Source: Nitrospirota bacterium (GTDB lineage Bacteria > Nitrospirota > Thermodesulfovibrionia > Thermodesulfovibrionales > JdFR-88). From it: 13,284 nt of DNA. Where the stretch lies: NCBI GenBank assembly GCA_021819985.1, contig JAKAEG010000048.1, positions 1 to 13,284 on the forward strand. The letters are read 5' to 3'. Numbering within the stretch: the stretch's first letter is position 1; every line of letters starts with the position of its first letter. Both the position numbers and the translations under genes were made by a program. Below the pieces are notes generated by a model that saw only the letters and a list, made by a program, of their open reading frames with translations, did no database searches and was not told where the DNA came from. This document shows positions 11,625 to 13,284 of this stretch, piece by piece.

Positions 11625-13284
11625 ATGAAAAAATGGGGTTTTTTGCCCCTCTTTCTTTTTTTGATTACCGTTGCGGTTTATGCCAATAGCCTTTTTTCGG
11701 GCTTTGGTTGGTATGATAAACCGCTGATAATCGCCAAACAGGAGTTTTTTAGTCATCCGGAGAATGCCCTTGCCCTCCTTGCATTGCCTGATGTGGCCCT
11801 CGGGACCAGAGAGAAACCGCCTTATTACAGACCTCTGGACACGCTTTCCTATATGCTTGATCACTATCTTTGGGGATTGAACCCATTCTGGTATCACCTT
11901 GAAAATGTTTTGCTCCATGCCCTGGTGGTCGTCCTTTTTTACCTCCTTTTAATGGAAGTTTTTGAAAACAGGAAGCTTGCTTTTTTCGCCGCCACTTTAT
12001 TTGCAGTGTATCCGGTGAACACGGAGTCCGTTAATTTCGTCTCGGCGCGGAACACCATTTTTTGCGCGGCTTTTTCCCTGGCCTCTCTTTTATTTTTGGC
12101 AAAAAGCGGTGCTGAAATGAATGGCGGGAGCATCCAGGAGAGCGGGCGGGCGAATATGACAAATAAAAAGTCCCTGGCATCAGTTCCCCTGAAGTCAGGT
12201 GGAGCCAAATGGATAGCGCTTGCCTTTTTGGCCTATTTTCTGGCCCTTTTCAGCAAGGAACCGGCTGTGGTCCTGCCTTTTTTTCTCCTTTCGTTCGGAT
12301 TTGTCTCATGTGAACAGAAATTTAAAGTAAAAAAAACCGTACTCGCCGGTTTTTTTGCGATTACGGCAATATATTTTGTAATCAGGCATCTTGTGCTCGG
12401 GGCATTCATTGCAAACTACGGAATGAGTTTTTCCCTCTCCAGATTTAAATTCATAACAGCCGTTTATTTTGAGCATTTCAGGCTTTTTGTTTATCCGTTC
12501 AAACTGAACGCGCTTTATACGGAACAAAAGATCGTCTTCAGCCCGCTTAAAGCTGCTGCCGCAATTTGCGGCGTGCTGTTTCTGCTGTATTTTTCCTTGA
12601 ACAAGAAAAGTCCGGCGCCGGTGCGGGCCGGGGCGCAGTGGATCTTCTGGGGCCTCTTGCCGGTCTCGAACCTTGTAAAAATACCGAGCGCCCCGATTGC
12701 CGAAAGGTTCCAGTACACGATCATTTTCGGTTTCGTCCTTATCCTTGGATATTTGGTTGAAAAGTTGGCCCTGAGGAAGGCCGTAATTGGTATGGCGGCA
12801 CTATTGGCTCTGGCAATAATTCTTGGCGCACGGACGTTCGAAAGGAATTTTGTCTGGAGGGATGATATCAGCCTCTATAACAGCATGATCCGTTCCGACC
12901 CCTGGAACGGGACGGCTTATTTCAATCTTGGCAATGATTATGGGGAGCGAGGCGACTTGGAGAGCGCAGTAACGGAGTTCAGGACGGCCTTGGCGAAGGA
13001 CCCTGAACTTTTAAAGGCCCGGGTAAACCTCGGGGTCGCCTATGCGAAAGAGGGCCGTATGGATGAGGCCGCGCAGGAATTCAGGAGTGCGCTTGCCAAG
13101 GACCCCGGATATATAATGGCGCGAGTCGACCTTGGAACGGCATATATGGAAAAAGGACTTCTTCCCGATGCTATCAGGGAACTCAGGGTGGCCGTCAGTA
13201 TGGGCCCTTCAGTTCCTGGTGCGAACCTGGTCCTTGGGAAGATATATGAAAAGGCAGGTCTCCACGATGACGCCGCAAGAGCAT
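11625..13284 (+). CDS. GT-C/TMTC-like membrane protein with C-terminal TPRs (3' end outside window)
   Basis: Open from the ATG at 11625 to the window end (553 codons and one base). About the first 410 residues carry many hydrophobic helices. After helix 1 comes FGWYDKP, with Asp31 at the place of the catalytic acidic residue in the first external loop of GT-C enzymes; most relatives have two Asp here and this one has Tyr-Asp. Then YYRPL (67-71) and WYHLENVLLH (89-98) match the YRPL ... HxxNxLLH signature of TMTC-type O-mannosyltransferases and bacterial relatives. From residue 425 (DPWNGTAYFNLGNDY) at least three TPRs of 34 residues follow, then a partial one. These proteins transfer sugars from polyprenyl phosphate to exported proteins, or are annotated only as TPR proteins. 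A DPM1-like GT2 enzyme two genes upstream fits the first idea. A polar loop of about 35 residues (near 165-200) is unusual. Confidence 0.8.
   Translation, partial: MKKWGFLPLFLFLITVAVYANSLFSGFGWYDKPLIIAKQEFFSHPENALALLALPDVALGTREKPPYYRPLDTLSYMLDHYLWGLNPFWYHLENVLLHALVVVLFYLLLMEVFENRKLAFFAATLFAVYPVNTESVNFVSARNTIFCAAFSLASLLFLAKSGAEMNGGSIQESGRANMTNKKSLASVPLKSGGAKWIALAFLAYFLALFSKEPAVVLPFFLLSFGFVSCEQKFKVKKTVLAGFFAITAIYFVIRHLVLGAFIANYGMSFSLSRFKFITAVYFEHFRLFVYPFKLNALYTEQKIVFSPLKAAAAICGVLFLLYFSLNKKSPAPVRAGAQWIFWGLLPVSNLVKIPSAPIAERFQYTIIFGFVLILGYLVEKLALRKAVIGMAALLALAIILGARTFERNFVWRDDISLYNSMIRSDPWNGTAYFNLGNDYGERGDLESAVTEFRTALAKDPELLKARVNLGVAYAKEGRMDEAAQEFRSALAKDPGYIMARVDLGTAYMEKGLLPDAIRELRVAVSMGPSVPGANLVLGKIYEKAGLHDDAARA

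Noticed and set aside
11635..11658. GGGG-N7-CCCC hairpin followed by T-rich sequence at the start of the GT-C gene
   Set aside because: The stem is only four pairs and the T-rich tail is explained by Phe/Leu codons of the first membrane helix; an attenuator is not supported.
11466..12724. Minus-strand open frames over the GT-C gene
   Set aside because: The + strand frame is continuous, has a ribosome site, membrane helices and TPRs; the minus frames show no recognisable product.

Overview
The window looks like chromosomal DNA of an uncultured or little-studied Gram-negative anaerobe that carries out extracellular or periplasmic electron transfer. The evidence is lipoproteins with outer-membrane-type lipoboxes, a beta-barrel-like protein, a SurA-type chaperone and two very heme-rich c-type cytochromes. 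Frequent ATA (Ile) and AGG (Arg) codons and moderate GC would fit Nitrospirota or Desulfobacterota-like lineages. This is an impression only; no marker gene is present and I do not assign a taxon. All ten genes are on the + strand.

Region A (1-3450): the 3' part of a gene for an outer-membrane beta-barrel-like protein that appears to carry a discoidin-like (F5/8C-type) module. After a strong sigma70-like promoter come two lipoprotein genes that overlap. The first has one CsgG/GNA1162-like module and the second has two in tandem.

Region B (3451-3674): a 224-bp intergenic region with an A/T palindrome, a short direct repeat, a weak hairpin and a good CRP/FNR-family-type palindrome (TGTGA-N6-GCACA) just in front of a candidate promoter.

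Region C (3675-9906): a tightly packed unit encoding a secreted SurA/parvulin-like chaperone, a 26-heme and a 16-heme doubled-CXXCH cytochrome, and a secreted NHL beta-propeller. The unit is closed by a rho-independent terminator at 9871-9906. The 26-heme, 16-heme and NHL genes are linked by ATGA stop/start overlaps. In total 42 CXXCH motifs lie within about 3.3 kb.

Region D (9911-13284): a DPM1-like GT2 glycosyltransferase, a zinc-ribbon SAM methyltransferase joined to it by a GTGA overlap, and a GT-C/TMTC-like membrane protein with TPRs that runs off the window. This could be a lipid-linked sugar and surface glycosylation unit.

Working model (inference): barrel, CsgG-like lipoproteins, dedicated chaperone, two giant cytochromes and propeller together form a secretion/assembly and electron-transfer module at the outer membrane. 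The neighbouring GT2 plus GT-C pair may glycosylate exported proteins. None of this is proven by sequence alone.
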